In this document: positions 49,026 to 57,935 of the stretch, piece by piece
Layout of the letters: every line of letters starts with the position of its first letter
Position numbering within the stretch: position 1 is the first letter of the stretch
NCBI RefSeq assembly: GCF_024494355.1
Contig: NZ_JAKNQY010000028.1
Span: forward strand, 18,734 to 82,733
DNA from: Pseudomonas sp. Q11
Lineage (GTDB): Bacteria; Pseudomonadota; Gammaproteobacteria; Pseudomonadales; Pseudomonadaceae
Reading direction: 5' to 3'
DNA: 64,000 nucleotides
Made by a program: the position numbers and the translations under genes
The notes under the pieces: generated by a model
Database searches by the model: none
Told to the model about the DNA's origin: nothing
The model's input: only the letters and a program-made list of their open reading frames with translations

Positions 49026-49109
49026 TGAACGAAATTGAACAAATCCGACTGAACAACTGAACAGATCACGGGTTGACAATGAACAATTTTGAACAACACT
49101 GAATGAACG
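49026..49109. promoter_or_regulatory. Array of seven TGAAC(A/G) repeats, candidate enhancer for sigma-54 activator
   Basis: TGAACA or TGAACG starts at 49026, 49036, 49050, 49058, 49080, 49090 and 49104, all in the same orientation. The array lies about 65-160 bp upstream of the -24 element, the usual distance for enhancer sites, and between the importer and its likely regulator. Confidence 0.6.
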
Positions 49110-49133
49110 TTTTCGGCTGGCCTGACCGAGATC

Positions 49134-49225
49134 CTGTGGGAGCGGGCTTGCTCGCGAAAGCGTCGTGACAGTCGACATTTCTGCTGGCTGACACACCGCC
49201 TTCGCGAGCAAGCCCGCTCCCACAG
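49134..49225. repeat. REP/BIME pair in the divergent promoter region
   Basis: CTGTGGGAGCGGGCTTGCTC and its inverted partner GAGCAAGCCCGCTCCCACAG flank a 50-bp loop, between the TGAACA array and the regulator start. Confidence 0.9.
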
Positions 49226-49321
49226 GTTTCGTGTATCAAGTGGCATTCAGGCATGCCCCAGCACAAGGAGTATGTGCGAGACTTATCACAACAATAAAAA
49301 CAACATCTGCGAGAGTGCCCC

Positions 49322-51166
49322 ATGGCCGCACCTGCTCCAGCCTTGTCCCACGATGCCATCATCCAGGCGTCCTGGTCCCGCTGCCGCGCCTTTGGCCTGA
49401 ATCACCAGAGCGTGCCTGCCTTCGATCAATTGCCCGCCGAGGGCATTGCCCGGTTGCTGGAAAGCCAGCATTCGCTGGTGCAAACCACCCACCAGGAAGT
49501 CCTGCCGTATTACGAGAACATCCTGAGCAACTCCAATTGCCTGATCATGCTGGCCGACAACCAGGGCCAAGTGCTGACCTCCTGGGGCACCCAACGCTTC
49601 ATCGAACCGAAACTGGCCCATGGCTTCAGCGCCGGGGCGAGCTGGATGGAGCGCTGCAGCGGCACCAACGCCATCGGCACCGCCCTGGCCTGTGAACAGG
49701 CGGTACACATTGAACACGATGAACACTTCCTCAAGGCCAACCGTTTCATGACCGGCTCCGCCGCGCCGATTTTCGACGCCGAGCGCAAGGTCATCGCGGT
49801 GCTGGACGTTTCCAGCGACAGCTACCTGCCGCCGTCCCACACCCTGGGCATGGTCAAGATGATGAGCCAGACCGTGGAAAACCGGCTGATCCTCAACCTG
49901 TTTCGCGGTGAACATTTCCAGCTGACCTTCAACACCGGATTGAACAACCTCGACAGCCAGTGGGCCGGACTGCTGATTTTCGATGAAACCGGCCAGGTGC
50001 TTTCCGCCAACCGCCGCGCCGACAATCTGCTGGGCCTGCGCCTGTCACGGGTAAGCATCGAAAGCCTGTTCAAGGTTTCGCTGCTGGAGCTGCTGAACCA
50101 GCCCGACGGCCTGCCGTTCGCCCTGCAAGCGTCAGGGAGCAATCGTTTCCAATGCTTGCTCAGACGCCCGCAACAGGTGACGGTCAAGGCCCGGGTCTTC
50201 GCCGAGCCAGCGCCCTCGTCCGCCCCCGCCGCAAACGTGATCAGCCTCAATACCCTGCACTTCGGTGACAGCCGCGTGGAAAAAGCCGTACGCCAGGCCG
50301 AACGTTTGCTGGAGAAGGACATTCCACTGCTGATCCACGGCGAAACCGGGGTCGGCAAGGAAGTGTTCGTCAAAGCCCTTCACCAGGCCAGCTCCCGCAG
50401 CAAGCAGCCGTTCATTGCGGTCAACTGCGCGGCGATCCCCGCCGAGCTGGTGGAATCGGAACTGTTCGGTTATGAAAAAGGCGCCTTCACCGGCGCCAAT
50501 CAAAAAGGCAGCATCGGCCTGATCCGCAAGGCCGACCGCGGCACGCTGTTCCTCGATGAGATCGGTGACATGCCCCTCCCGACCCAGGCCCGATTGCTGC
50601 GGGTATTGCAGGAGCGTTGCGTGCAACCGGTGGGCAGCGCCGAGCTATTCCCGGTGGATATTCGCATCATCTCCGCCACCAACCGCTCGTTGCGCGAACA
50701 AGTGCAGTTGGGGCGGTTCCGCGAAGACCTGTACTACCGCATCGGCGGTCTGACCCTGGAACTGCCGCCCTTGCGCGAACGCAACGACAAACAGGCCCTG
50801 TTCAAACGTCTTTGGGAACACCACCGCGAACCCACGCAATGGGCTGGCCTGAGCCGCGAAGTGCTGGATCTGTTCGAACGCCATCCGTGGCCAGGTAACC
50901 TGCGCCAGGTCAGCAGCGTGCTGCAAGTCGCCCTGGCAATGGCCGAAGAGCAACCGATCCGCGCGGAACATCTGCCAGACGACTTCTTCATTGATCTTGA
51001 AATGGAACCGGTGGAAACACCGGAGCCGCTGACGGTCGACCTGAACGATGTCGAGGACCTGAACCGCCAATTACAGGCGGTGGGCGGGAACATTTCGCAT
51101 CTGGCGCGGCGTCTGGGGGTTAGCCGCAACACCTTGTACAAACGCCTGCGGCAACTTGAAAGCTGA
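49322..51166 (+). CDS. Sigma-54-dependent Fis-family activator (AcoR-like)
   Basis: A 614-aa enhancer-binding protein: an N-terminal GAF sensor (about 60-190), a short PAS-like region (about 210-260), the AAA+ domain with Walker A GETGVGKE (340-347), the sigma-54-contacting GAFTGA (387-392) and Walker B GTLFLDEIGD, then a C-terminal Fis HTH (about 580-614, ISHLARRLGVSRNTLYKRL). It probably senses the transported compound or a metabolite and activates the divergent importer. Confidence 0.93.
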   Translation: MAAPAPALSHDAIIQASWSRCRAFGLNHQSVPAFDQLPAEGIARLLESQHSLVQTTHQEVLPYYENILSNSNCLIMLADNQGQVLTSWGTQRFIEPKLAHGFSAGASWMERCSGTNAIGTALACEQAVHIEHDEHFLKANRFMTGSAAPIFDAERKVIAVLDVSSDSYLPPSHTLGMVKMMSQTVENRLILNLFRGEHFQLTFNTGLNNLDSQWAGLLIFDETGQVLSANRRADNLLGLRLSRVSIESLFKVSLLELLNQPDGLPFALQASGSNRFQCLLRRPQQVTVKARVFAEPAPSSAPAANVISLNTLHFGDSRVEKAVRQAERLLEKDIPLLIHGETGVGKEVFVKALHQASSRSKQPFIAVNCAAIPAELVESELFGYEKGAFTGANQKGSIGLIRKADRGTLFLDEIGDMPLPTQARLLRVLQERCVQPVGSAELFPVDIRIISATNRSLREQVQLGRFREDLYYRIGGLTLELPPLRERNDKQALFKRLWEHHREPTQWAGLSREVLDLFERHPWPGNLRQVSSVLQVALAMAEEQPIRAEHLPDDFFIDLEMEPVETPEPLTVDLNDVEDLNRQLQAVGGNISHLARRLGVSRNTLYKRLRQLES

Positions 51167-51191
51167 TACAAAACCTGTGGGAGCAACGGTC

Positions 51192-51381
51192 TTGGATGGT
51201 TTATTTAGCCATCCAATCTGTGGGAGCAAAGCTTGCTCGCGAGGCGGCCTTGCGGCCGGCCTGGCTCTCCCGGTCGTACTCCGATCCAGTTGTGGGAGCG
51301 AGCCTGCGCGCGAAGGCGTCGGGTCAGCCAACATCAATGTTGAATGACCCACCGCTTTCGCGAGCAAGCCCGCTCCCACAG
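51192..51381. repeat. REP elements and 8-bp hairpin after the regulator gene
   Basis: TTGGATGG/CCATCCAA (51192-51216) forms a perfect 8-bp stem; a single REP (51219-51245) and an inverted REP pair (51291-51381) follow. These occupy the gap between two convergent genes. Confidence 0.85.
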
Positions 51382-51442
51382 GCGTTTCGCTTAACTGACT
51401 GGCATCACTGCGAATGAGGCTGCTATCTATTCCATTGACGCT

Positions 51443-51967
51443 TTAGTCAAACGCACCGTTGAGCACTTCATAGATGATGCCAGTGGCAATCGCCACCAGA
51501 ATCAGGTCCGTGCCCACCTGCTGCCACTCATAACCGTCATAGTGCGGCAAGCGCCCCAGCAAACGCCCGTCCAGCTTCTTGGCGATGCCCGGTGGTAGCG
51601 GTTTGCCTCGGGCGAGGTTTTTCTGGATACCCGGTGGCAGTGGCGGACCTGGGCTCCAATAATCACGGTGGCCGCTGATCAGGCCAAGAACGCCGCCGCG
51701 GTCGATGCTGGGGCCGTTGTGCCAATCGCCGCCACCACCTGATGGGTTGCCCTTGCCACCCTGGTTGCCTTTGCCGCCCTGGTTGCTACCGGGGTTGCCT
51801 TGACCGCCCTTGTTGCCCTGCCCGCTCTTGCCTCCTTGTCCTTGACCCTGACCTTGATCGAATTTGGCGTTCCCCTTGTCGTTACCCGGGTTCGCCACCA
51901 CAGCGGTAGCACCCGCCACGAGGGCGAAGCAGGTAACCGCAACAATCAACGAGCGCGATTTGAGCAT
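51443..51967 (-). CDS. CigR/RcnB-family secreted protein with Gly/Gln-rich repeats
   Basis: A 174-aa protein with a Sec signal peptide (about 1-24), a low-complexity Gly/Gln/Lys region (GQGQGQGGKSG and repeated NQGGKG, about 34-80), LPPGIQKNLARGKPLPPGIAKKL motifs typical of RcnB/CigR proteins, and a C-terminal hydrophobic segment (TDLILVAIATGIIYEVL). In Salmonella CigR is an anti-virulence regulator; RcnB affects nickel/cobalt homeostasis. Function here is unknown. The longer frame to 52015 has no good ribosome-binding site. Confidence 0.8.
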   Translation of the reverse strand: MLKSRSLIVAVTCFALVAGATAVVANPGNDKGNAKFDQGQGQGQGGKSGQGNKGGQGNPGSNQGGKGNQGGKGNPSGGGGDWHNGPSIDRGGVLGLISGHRDYWSPGPPLPPGIQKNLARGKPLPPGIAKKLDGRLLGRLPHYDGYEWQQVGTDLILVAIATGIIYEVLNGAFD

Positions 51968-52347
51968 GGTGGTTCTCACTGAAAAAGGGATATCCCCTAC
52001 AATTGTAGACGCCACAAAGGCGAATACATTCTGTGGATGCCCAATCTACAAAAGGCCACACCTTACACATCGGCAGCTTACGGTGCTGAGATGCGATTCT
52101 ATCTCTAACGCATATTCTCGTTTCTGATTTAAGTTGAAGGAAAAATCTTTCTTATATTACCGAACTAATCTTCAGAGACTTCCTACACCGCCCGAAGAGT
52201 AAAAATGTCACAACACCGTGACAAAAAACCGCTTATCTACACCGCCTGACGATCTTGACAGCCGAACTTTACGGTGAAACTATCAAACCGCTTCGCAGCC
52301 TCACGCTCATCAAGGATGACAACACAATAACAAGGAGAATGCAGTTT

Positions 52348-52452
52348 ATGTCCCTTTCCGCTTTTGAGTTCCCCACAGCCTCCGAGCGCCTTTCCGACCC
52401 TGGGCGAGCATGTCCATTTCTCTCGCACATTGAGCGTGCTCGGACTCTTTAG
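52348..52452 (+). CDS. Possible 34-aa leader or precursor peptide
   Basis: A short frame beginning MSLSAFEFPTASERL and ending IERARTL, with AAGGAG ten bases upstream (52332-52337). It lies 50 bp before the AMP-ligase gene, within an otherwise gene-free 535-bp stretch (51968-52502) that is more AT-rich than its surroundings. It has one Cys and no hydrophobic core. It could be a leader peptide, a small functional peptide, or chance; no family is recognised. Confidence 0.35.
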   Translation: MSLSAFEFPTASERLSDPGRACPFLSHIERARTL

Positions 52453-52502
52453 GATCTAACTCGTTAATTAAAACAAGTGGCCGTTCACGCCAGGGACAGC
52501 TT

Positions 52503-54041
52503 ATGCCTCTTTTCCATCAGTTCATTGAAAACAATGCTAAACGGGCACCCTACAAATCCGCGTTGGTCATTGATGGTGTACGCACCCGATACGATGTCCT
52601 GGAAAAGCGCGCCACATTGATTGCAACGTTGTTAATAAAGCGCGGCGTCAAGCCCGGTGATCGTGTTGCCTTATATGCCCCAATCAGCGCCGACCTGATT
52701 GCCGCCTTTCTGGGTGTGTTGAAATCAGGCGCGATTACCGCCGCCACGCATCCGACCTACAATCGTAGCAAGCTGCATTATCAGCTCAAACACACCGGCG
52801 CCCGCGTATTGATCACTGACTGCAGTGAGGATTTGCAGGCGCTGGCGTCAGAGGCTGGCCTTGAGACAATTATTGTCCTTGGCCAAACGCAGAACATCCT
52901 GGCACAAGCATCAAGCCTGGAGGAAGCACTGCATACGCTGGACCCCGACGACCTTGCAACGGCCTTCCCCAACATTGATGAAAATCTGCCGACGTCTATC
53001 TTTTATACCTCCGGGTCTACATTTAACCCCAAGGGCGTGGTGGTTAATCACCGAATCATGATTGCGGCGGCATCCAGTGTCATTGATTATCTAGGTAATA
53101 CCGAAGCAGATGCCATCCTCAGTTATTCAACCTTGGCTTCCGACTATGGCGTCTACAATATCATGATGCCGTTGTTCTTCGGCGGTACCGCCGTCATTGA
53201 AAGCCAGGCCGCGACCTGCGCCGAAGATGTACTTGAAGTGATCGAACGCGAACAGGTCACGGGCCTTCATGTCTTTCCACCGGTACTCTTCCTGCTGGCC
53301 GACATGGGCGCTCATTGGCAACAGCGCTTACCCAAACTTCGTTATATATCCAGCAGCGGTCAGCCGCTCTACCCTCGGCACATTCAACATATAAAACACG
53401 CACTTCCCACTGTTGATATCTTCTCCAACTACGGCCTCACTGAATGCAAGCGAGTGAGCTATCTTCCGCCGTCCGAGATTACTCAGCGCCCAGATTCGGT
53501 AGGCAAACCGCTCAACGGTGTGAGCGTGGTGATCGTTGACGAACATGACGAACCGGTTACAGAACCGGATAGGGTCGGAGAACTGTTGGTCAGCAGCGAA
53601 TACCTGATGCTGGAATACTGGAAGATGCCTGAAGCCACCACGAAGGCATTCAAATACAACTGTTTCGGTCGGGAAAAATACTACCGTACCGGTGATTTTT
53701 TTCGCCGGGATGCTCAAGGCTATCTTTATTACGTGTGTCGAAAAGACGACCTGTTCGCCCGCAATCTCTGGAAGGTGAATCCTCGGGAAATCGAGCAATG
53801 CCTGGCGTCCCATCCTTCAGTTGCCCAGGTCGTAGTCGTTCCCGTGGCGGACGAGTCCGCAGGTTTCGTCCCCAAGGCCTGCGTCGTGCTGAGGGCTGGC
53901 CATGAGGACACGACAGAGCAGGTGTTGCTCGATTACTGCAAAGCGGTATTGGACTGGCACATGGTGCCCACTCAGTGCGTATTCATGAATACGTTGCCGA
54001 AAACCGACTCGGGAAAGATCACCGCTAAAGGACTGATCTGA
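52503..54041 (+). CDS. AMP-forming acyl/aryl-CoA ligase or stand-alone adenylation enzyme
   Basis: A 512-aa ANL-superfamily enzyme that activates a carboxylate as its adenylate. Motifs: P-loop YTSGSTFNPKG (168-178), NYGLTE (309-314), YRTGD (394-398) and C-terminal catalytic Lys505 in PKTDSGKI. It is not fused to a carrier domain and no carrier protein gene is nearby, so the acceptor may be CoA or an amine. First enzyme gene of a five-gene cluster with the next gene 19 bp downstream. Confidence 0.88.
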   Translation: MPLFHQFIENNAKRAPYKSALVIDGVRTRYDVLEKRATLIATLLIKRGVKPGDRVALYAPISADLIAAFLGVLKSGAITAATHPTYNRSKLHYQLKHTGARVLITDCSEDLQALASEAGLETIIVLGQTQNILAQASSLEEALHTLDPDDLATAFPNIDENLPTSIFYTSGSTFNPKGVVVNHRIMIAAASSVIDYLGNTEADAILSYSTLASDYGVYNIMMPLFFGGTAVIESQAATCAEDVLEVIEREQVTGLHVFPPVLFLLADMGAHWQQRLPKLRYISSSGQPLYPRHIQHIKHALPTVDIFSNYGLTECKRVSYLPPSEITQRPDSVGKPLNGVSVVIVDEHDEPVTEPDRVGELLVSSEYLMLEYWKMPEATTKAFKYNCFGREKYYRTGDFFRRDAQGYLYYVCRKDDLFARNLWKVNPREIEQCLASHPSVAQVVVVPVADESAGFVPKACVVLRAGHEDTTEQVLLDYCKAVLDWHMVPTQCVFMNTLPKTDSGKITAKGLI

Positions 54042-54060
54042 TATTCAGGGAGCGATAACA

Positions 54061-55092
54061 ATGGACGTTACACAACCGGCGACTCCTTCCAGCCTGGAGG
54101 ATGACCTGAAACGCAGTTCGATGTTGCAACTTGCCGAACACTTTCACCGTTTGGCCACCGGCGCGACGCAAGTGCCGGCGCAGTCGTTGAGTAGTCATCT
54201 CAGGCACGCCATTGCTGATGCTGATGTCGTGGCGTACCACGATCACCTGGTTGCGAAGGCCGGGCCGCTGTTCCTGCACTTTCTGGCGAGCGTCCCGTAC
54301 ATCCTTGAAGAAATGGCAAGGATCGGGGTTGCACTCATACGACTGTCCCAAATCCTGCGTACCGACGACGAACAAACCTTCAACTTCTTCGAGATCGATG
54401 CGTTCGATGGCAGCAACGGGCGTGCACTCGCCGCACACGCCAAAGGTTTGATCAACACCTTCACGACATCCCCCAACAAGGCCAATCAAACGCACTTTCA
54501 ACGTCATGCCGACCCGGCACGTTCACTGTTTTATCCGCAATCGTTCCTGACGCTTCAACCTCGCCTGTTCGCTGAAGCACCCTATGAGCGGTTTCAGGAA
54601 GGATTCGACTATGTCTATGAAACGGCGGCTTTTCAGTTCTATACCCGTGATCGCAAGGCTCAGATCGGGCACATCAAGCCATTGCTCAAACCTGGTGCCC
54701 TGGCTTTTTTCCTTGAAAAGCTCAATCACCAGGACGTCGAGCAGTATCTGGAGCGGGAGCGAGTAAAAGACGAAGTTTTCAAAACCCGATATTTCACAGC
54801 AGAAGAAATCGAGTGGAAACGCCAGCAAATGCTCGAACAGATGCAAAACGGCCAAGTGCTTATGCACGAACTGCTCGAAGCGCTTTGCAGTCATTTCAAG
54901 TACGTCTATCTGCTGTGGAACAGCACAAACTTTTATGAGTTCGTCGCATCGGATGACCATGGCCGACTCGAGCAATTCATCAGCTTGCTCGGCCCCGTGA
55001 ATCAGCCGGACGGGTTTTGCTTCGAAGCTTCAGCCATAGGTTTTTTGTGCGGCGCCCCAACACCTTTCGAAGAAGAGCGTTGCGATGCGTGA
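54061..55092 (+). CDS. SAM-dependent methyltransferase-fold protein
   Basis: A 343-aa protein: a helical N-terminal part (about 1-100) then a Rossmann-type domain with a motif-I-like FFEIDAFDGSNG (109-120), FDYVYETAAFQFY (182-194) and LKPGALAFFLEKL (209-221). This fits a class I SAM methyltransferase, but motif I is atypical (Glu-Ile-Asp in place of Asp-x-Gly-x-Gly). It could transfer methyl or use SAM for another chemistry such as aminopropyl transfer or cyclisation; that is inference. It overlaps the next gene by 8 bp. Confidence 0.65.
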   Translation: MDVTQPATPSSLEDDLKRSSMLQLAEHFHRLATGATQVPAQSLSSHLRHAIADADVVAYHDHLVAKAGPLFLHFLASVPYILEEMARIGVALIRLSQILRTDDEQTFNFFEIDAFDGSNGRALAAHAKGLINTFTTSPNKANQTHFQRHADPARSLFYPQSFLTLQPRLFAEAPYERFQEGFDYVYETAAFQFYTRDRKAQIGHIKPLLKPGALAFFLEKLNHQDVEQYLERERVKDEVFKTRYFTAEEIEWKRQQMLEQMQNGQVLMHELLEALCSHFKYVYLLWNSTNFYEFVASDDHGRLEQFISLLGPVNQPDGFCFEASAIGFLCGAPTPFEEERCDA

Positions 55093-56272
55093 GCACAGTG
55101 TCCACAACCTCGACCAAGCGCTCCTGGGAACACCAGTGGAACGGGTTCAGCGGCGTCTGGAAGGCTGGCGCGAGCGAGCGGCAGAGGCTGAAAGGAATCG
55201 AAGGCTGAGCAAGTCCACTTTCGATGAGCTGTTTGGTGATGGTTTGCTTGAACTGCTCTCCCCTTGCCGGGCGCCATTGAACGGCCCCGGTTGGCCCGAC
55301 ATGATGGAGGCCTCGAGATTGGCTGCCAGGGCCTGCGCCTCCACAGCCTGGATGATCAGCCTGGTGGGCGGACATGCCGCCATTGCCGGGCGCTTGAGTC
55401 AGGTTTGCCAGCACCGGTTATATCAGGATAAACAGCCGCAACTGTTTGCTTCGGCCTCAGTAGGCCCCCGCAGTCGCTTATCGCTGGAAGTCGACGGCGT
55501 TCACGTCGATGGCACCTGGCGTTTCAGCTCAGGCATTGAACAGGCCACCTGGTTATTACTCAACGCGCCCCTGACTGGTCGAGAGGGTACGACGAGCACA
55601 GCACGGACGCTGGTGGTGGTCTCCACTCGCGAGGTGGAAATACTCGATACCTGGGACGCCTGCGGCATGGCCGCCACGGGCTCTCACGACGTGTTGATCC
55701 GCGATCTGCTGGTACCGTCCGAGCAGGTTTTCAGCCTTGAGGAAGTCTTTGGACATCGAGTACTGGAAGCGCCTGGCGATTATCTGTACAGCGTTCCGAT
55801 CGTGCCCTTTATCACCACATCCATTCTCGGGCCTGTGCTGGGCTGCGCCGAAGGGGCCCTGGCAAGTCACATCGAATCGCTGAAGCAGCAGAACGCCCCG
55901 ATCGCGGCGCCGGCGAGAGAAAGGCTGGCCCACAGTGCGGCGCAGCTATCGGCAGCGGCAGCCTTGTACACCACACTGGTTTGCATGCTGCATGAATCCG
56001 GACTGGCCGGACGGCCCCTCTCCACGGATGAGCTATTGAGCCTCAAGCGCGACCGCAGCTATGTGGCACGGCTTTGCCTTCAGGCGGTTCAACGGCTGGT
56101 GGAACATTCGGGCGCCTCATCCATGACCCGCGCCAACGCCCTCCATCGTTATTGGCGCGACCTGCAAGCCATGGTTGTGCACCGGGATGTTCACTGGGAT
56201 AGCGCGATGCAGGGGTTCGCCGACTTTATCGTCGAAGGGCCCGCCGGAACCCAAACGATAGCCACGGCATAA
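55085..56272 (+). CDS. Acyl-CoA dehydrogenase-fold flavin enzyme (group D monooxygenase-like)
   Basis: A 395-aa protein of the acyl-CoA dehydrogenase superfamily: DTWDACGMAATGSHDVLIRDLLVP near residues 188-211 is the hallmark loop, and a helical C-terminal domain ends with an arginine/His-rich YWRDLQAMVVHRDVHWD segment typical of flavin-dependent hydroxylases (HpaB/HsaA/DszC type). The canonical dehydrogenase catalytic Glu is not evident, so it is more likely an oxygenase using reduced flavin. No flavin reductase gene is adjacent. Confidence 0.75.
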   Translation: MREHSVHNLDQALLGTPVERVQRRLEGWRERAAEAERNRRLSKSTFDELFGDGLLELLSPCRAPLNGPGWPDMMEASRLAARACASTAWMISLVGGHAAIAGRLSQVCQHRLYQDKQPQLFASASVGPRSRLSLEVDGVHVDGTWRFSSGIEQATWLLLNAPLTGREGTTSTARTLVVVSTREVEILDTWDACGMAATGSHDVLIRDLLVPSEQVFSLEEVFGHRVLEAPGDYLYSVPIVPFITTSILGPVLGCAEGALASHIESLKQQNAPIAAPARERLAHSAAQLSAAAALYTTLVCMLHESGLAGRPLSTDELLSLKRDRSYVARLCLQAVQRLVEHSGASSMTRANALHRYWRDLQAMVVHRDVHWDSAMQGFADFIVEGPAGTQTIATA

Positions 56273-56293
56273 AGCCAACTCAAGGAGCCAGGT

Positions 56294-56680
56294 ATGTTTG
56301 TACGAAACAAATCCGATATCGAAAAAACTGCCCACTTCGTTGAATGGGGAGCCGGAACCAGCCACCGGTTACTCACTGAAAAGGACGGCATGGGTTACAC
56401 CGTCTGCCATACCGTCGTGCGTGCTGGAACCGAATCGTTGCTGCACTACCGCAACCATCTCGAGGCGTGCTATTGCATTGCCGGGGAAGGTGAAGTCGAG
56501 GACATGGAAGGCAACGTATATCCGATCCGCCCCGGCGATATTTACGTACTCGATCAACACGACCGCCACTACCTGCGTGGCGGGAAAGACCAGGACCTGA
56601 TCCTGATCAGCGTCTTCAACCCGCCCCTCAAGGGTGACGAGCGACACAACCTGAATGACGCTTCCGGCTCGGCCTATTGA
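56294..56680 (+). CDS. Ectoine synthase-like cupin (orphan EctC)
   Basis: A 128-aa cupin closely resembling EctC, which cyclises N-acetyl-diaminobutyrate to ectoine. The metal ligands correspond to Glu57, Tyr84 and His92; further EctC features are HYRNHLEACYCI (His51, His55), GDIYVLDQHDRH and the FNPPLKGDERH C-terminal region. AAGGAG precedes the ATG. There are no ectA, ectB or ectD genes nearby, so it probably performs a cyclodehydration or related step on a different substrate made by this cluster. Confidence 0.88.
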   Translation: MFVRNKSDIEKTAHFVEWGAGTSHRLLTEKDGMGYTVCHTVVRAGTESLLHYRNHLEACYCIAGEGEVEDMEGNVYPIRPGDIYVLDQHDRHYLRGGKDQDLILISVFNPPLKGDERHNLNDASGSAY

Positions 56681-56720
56681 GCCCCAGCCTCGCCCGTCCG
56701 CCCTTCGACACGAGAACCCC

Positions 56721-57935
56721 ATGCGCAAGGATTACCTGGCCTTTTTCATTTCAATGTTCCTCTCACGGCTGGCCGACCAGATACTGCTGTTCATCGTCCC
56801 GCTGATTGTTTTCCAAACCACCCAAAGCGTCTCCTCGGCAGGCCTGGCTTTCTTCGTCGAGTCCCTGCCACGCTTTCTGTCGTTCCCGATCTGCGGCGCG
56901 CTGTGCGACAAGTTCTCGCCCATTCGAATCCTGCACATCAGCCAGGTTTATCGCGCGGTGACGTGCGTTGCCGCCGTGGTGCTCTTCATGATTTTTGGCG
57001 GCATTTATTGGATCGTCGCCCTCTCGGCGGTCTGCGGTGTATTGACCACCCAGGGCATCATGGCTCGCGAGGTGGTGATGCCCTACATCTTCAAGCATTA
57101 CACCTACACCAAGACCTTGTCGTACTCGCAGATCGCCGACCAGACCGGGCTGGTGCTGGGCCCGCTGATCGCCGCGCTGATGCTGGAGGTATGGGCCTGG
57201 CACTGGGTGGTGCTGGCGATTGCCGTACTGTTCCTGCTGGCGGACCTGGCGATGCTGTTCTGGCAGCGCACCAGCGCGGTGACGCTGGAAACCTTCGAGC
57301 AACATCACGACGTCTGGCTGAACCCGCTGCGCATTGCCTTCGGTCACATCCGCAACCTGGCTGAGCTGAAAAAAATCATCGGCTTGGCCGTAGGGGTCAA
57401 CCTGATCATCGGCGTCACCCTCGCCACCTCGGCGGCCATGGTGATCGGCGAGTACAGCGCCGGCAAGGACTACTACGCCTGGTTACAGGCAGCCGGCGCC
57501 GTGACCACCATCATCATTCTGTTCTCCCTGGCGCGGGTGACCTTGCCCTTGAGAGTCTTGGGCAGTGTGTCTTACACGCTGATCGCCGCTGGCGCCTTCA
57601 TCAGCGCATTCAGCCCGACAGTGTGGGGTTACGTCGTCGGTTTTCTGCTGATCGTCGGCTTCGACAAGATGTTCAACGTCTACATGCGCAGCATTCGCCA
57701 GCAGGTCATTCCAGCCAAGGATTTTGGCAAAACCGTCGGCGTCATTACCCTGCTCAATAACCTGTCACAGCCCTTGGCGGGGCTGCTGGTCGCGCTGCTG
57801 GCAGCGCCCATCGGAACGCAGCAGGTGATCCTGCTGCTGGCGCTCGCCACCAGCCTGATCGGCATCACCGTGGTCGTGTTCTTCAGCAAGACGGCAGGCA
57901 TGCCGGACGGCTATGGCGCCGACACAGACGCCTGA
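56721..57935 (+). CDS. MFS transporter (DHA-type exporter)
   Basis: A 404-aa inner-membrane protein with about 12 TM helices, an MFS pattern with FLSRLADQILLFIVP at the start and CGALCDKFSPIRIL at the conserved loop 2-3. As the last gene of the ligase/methyltransferase-like/flavin/EctC cluster it is the likely exporter of the product. Start at MRKDYLAF is chosen because the longer frame (from 56655) overlaps ectC-like coding and is not membrane-like. Confidence 0.88.
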   Translation: MRKDYLAFFISMFLSRLADQILLFIVPLIVFQTTQSVSSAGLAFFVESLPRFLSFPICGALCDKFSPIRILHISQVYRAVTCVAAVVLFMIFGGIYWIVALSAVCGVLTTQGIMAREVVMPYIFKHYTYTKTLSYSQIADQTGLVLGPLIAALMLEVWAWHWVVLAIAVLFLLADLAMLFWQRTSAVTLETFEQHHDVWLNPLRIAFGHIRNLAELKKIIGLAVGVNLIIGVTLATSAAMVIGEYSAGKDYYAWLQAAGAVTTIIILFSLARVTLPLRVLGSVSYTLIAAGAFISAFSPTVWGYVVGFLLIVGFDKMFNVYMRSIRQQVIPAKDFGKTVGVITLLNNLSQPLAGLLVALLAAPIGTQQVILLLALATSLIGITVVVFFSKTAGMPDGYGADTDA

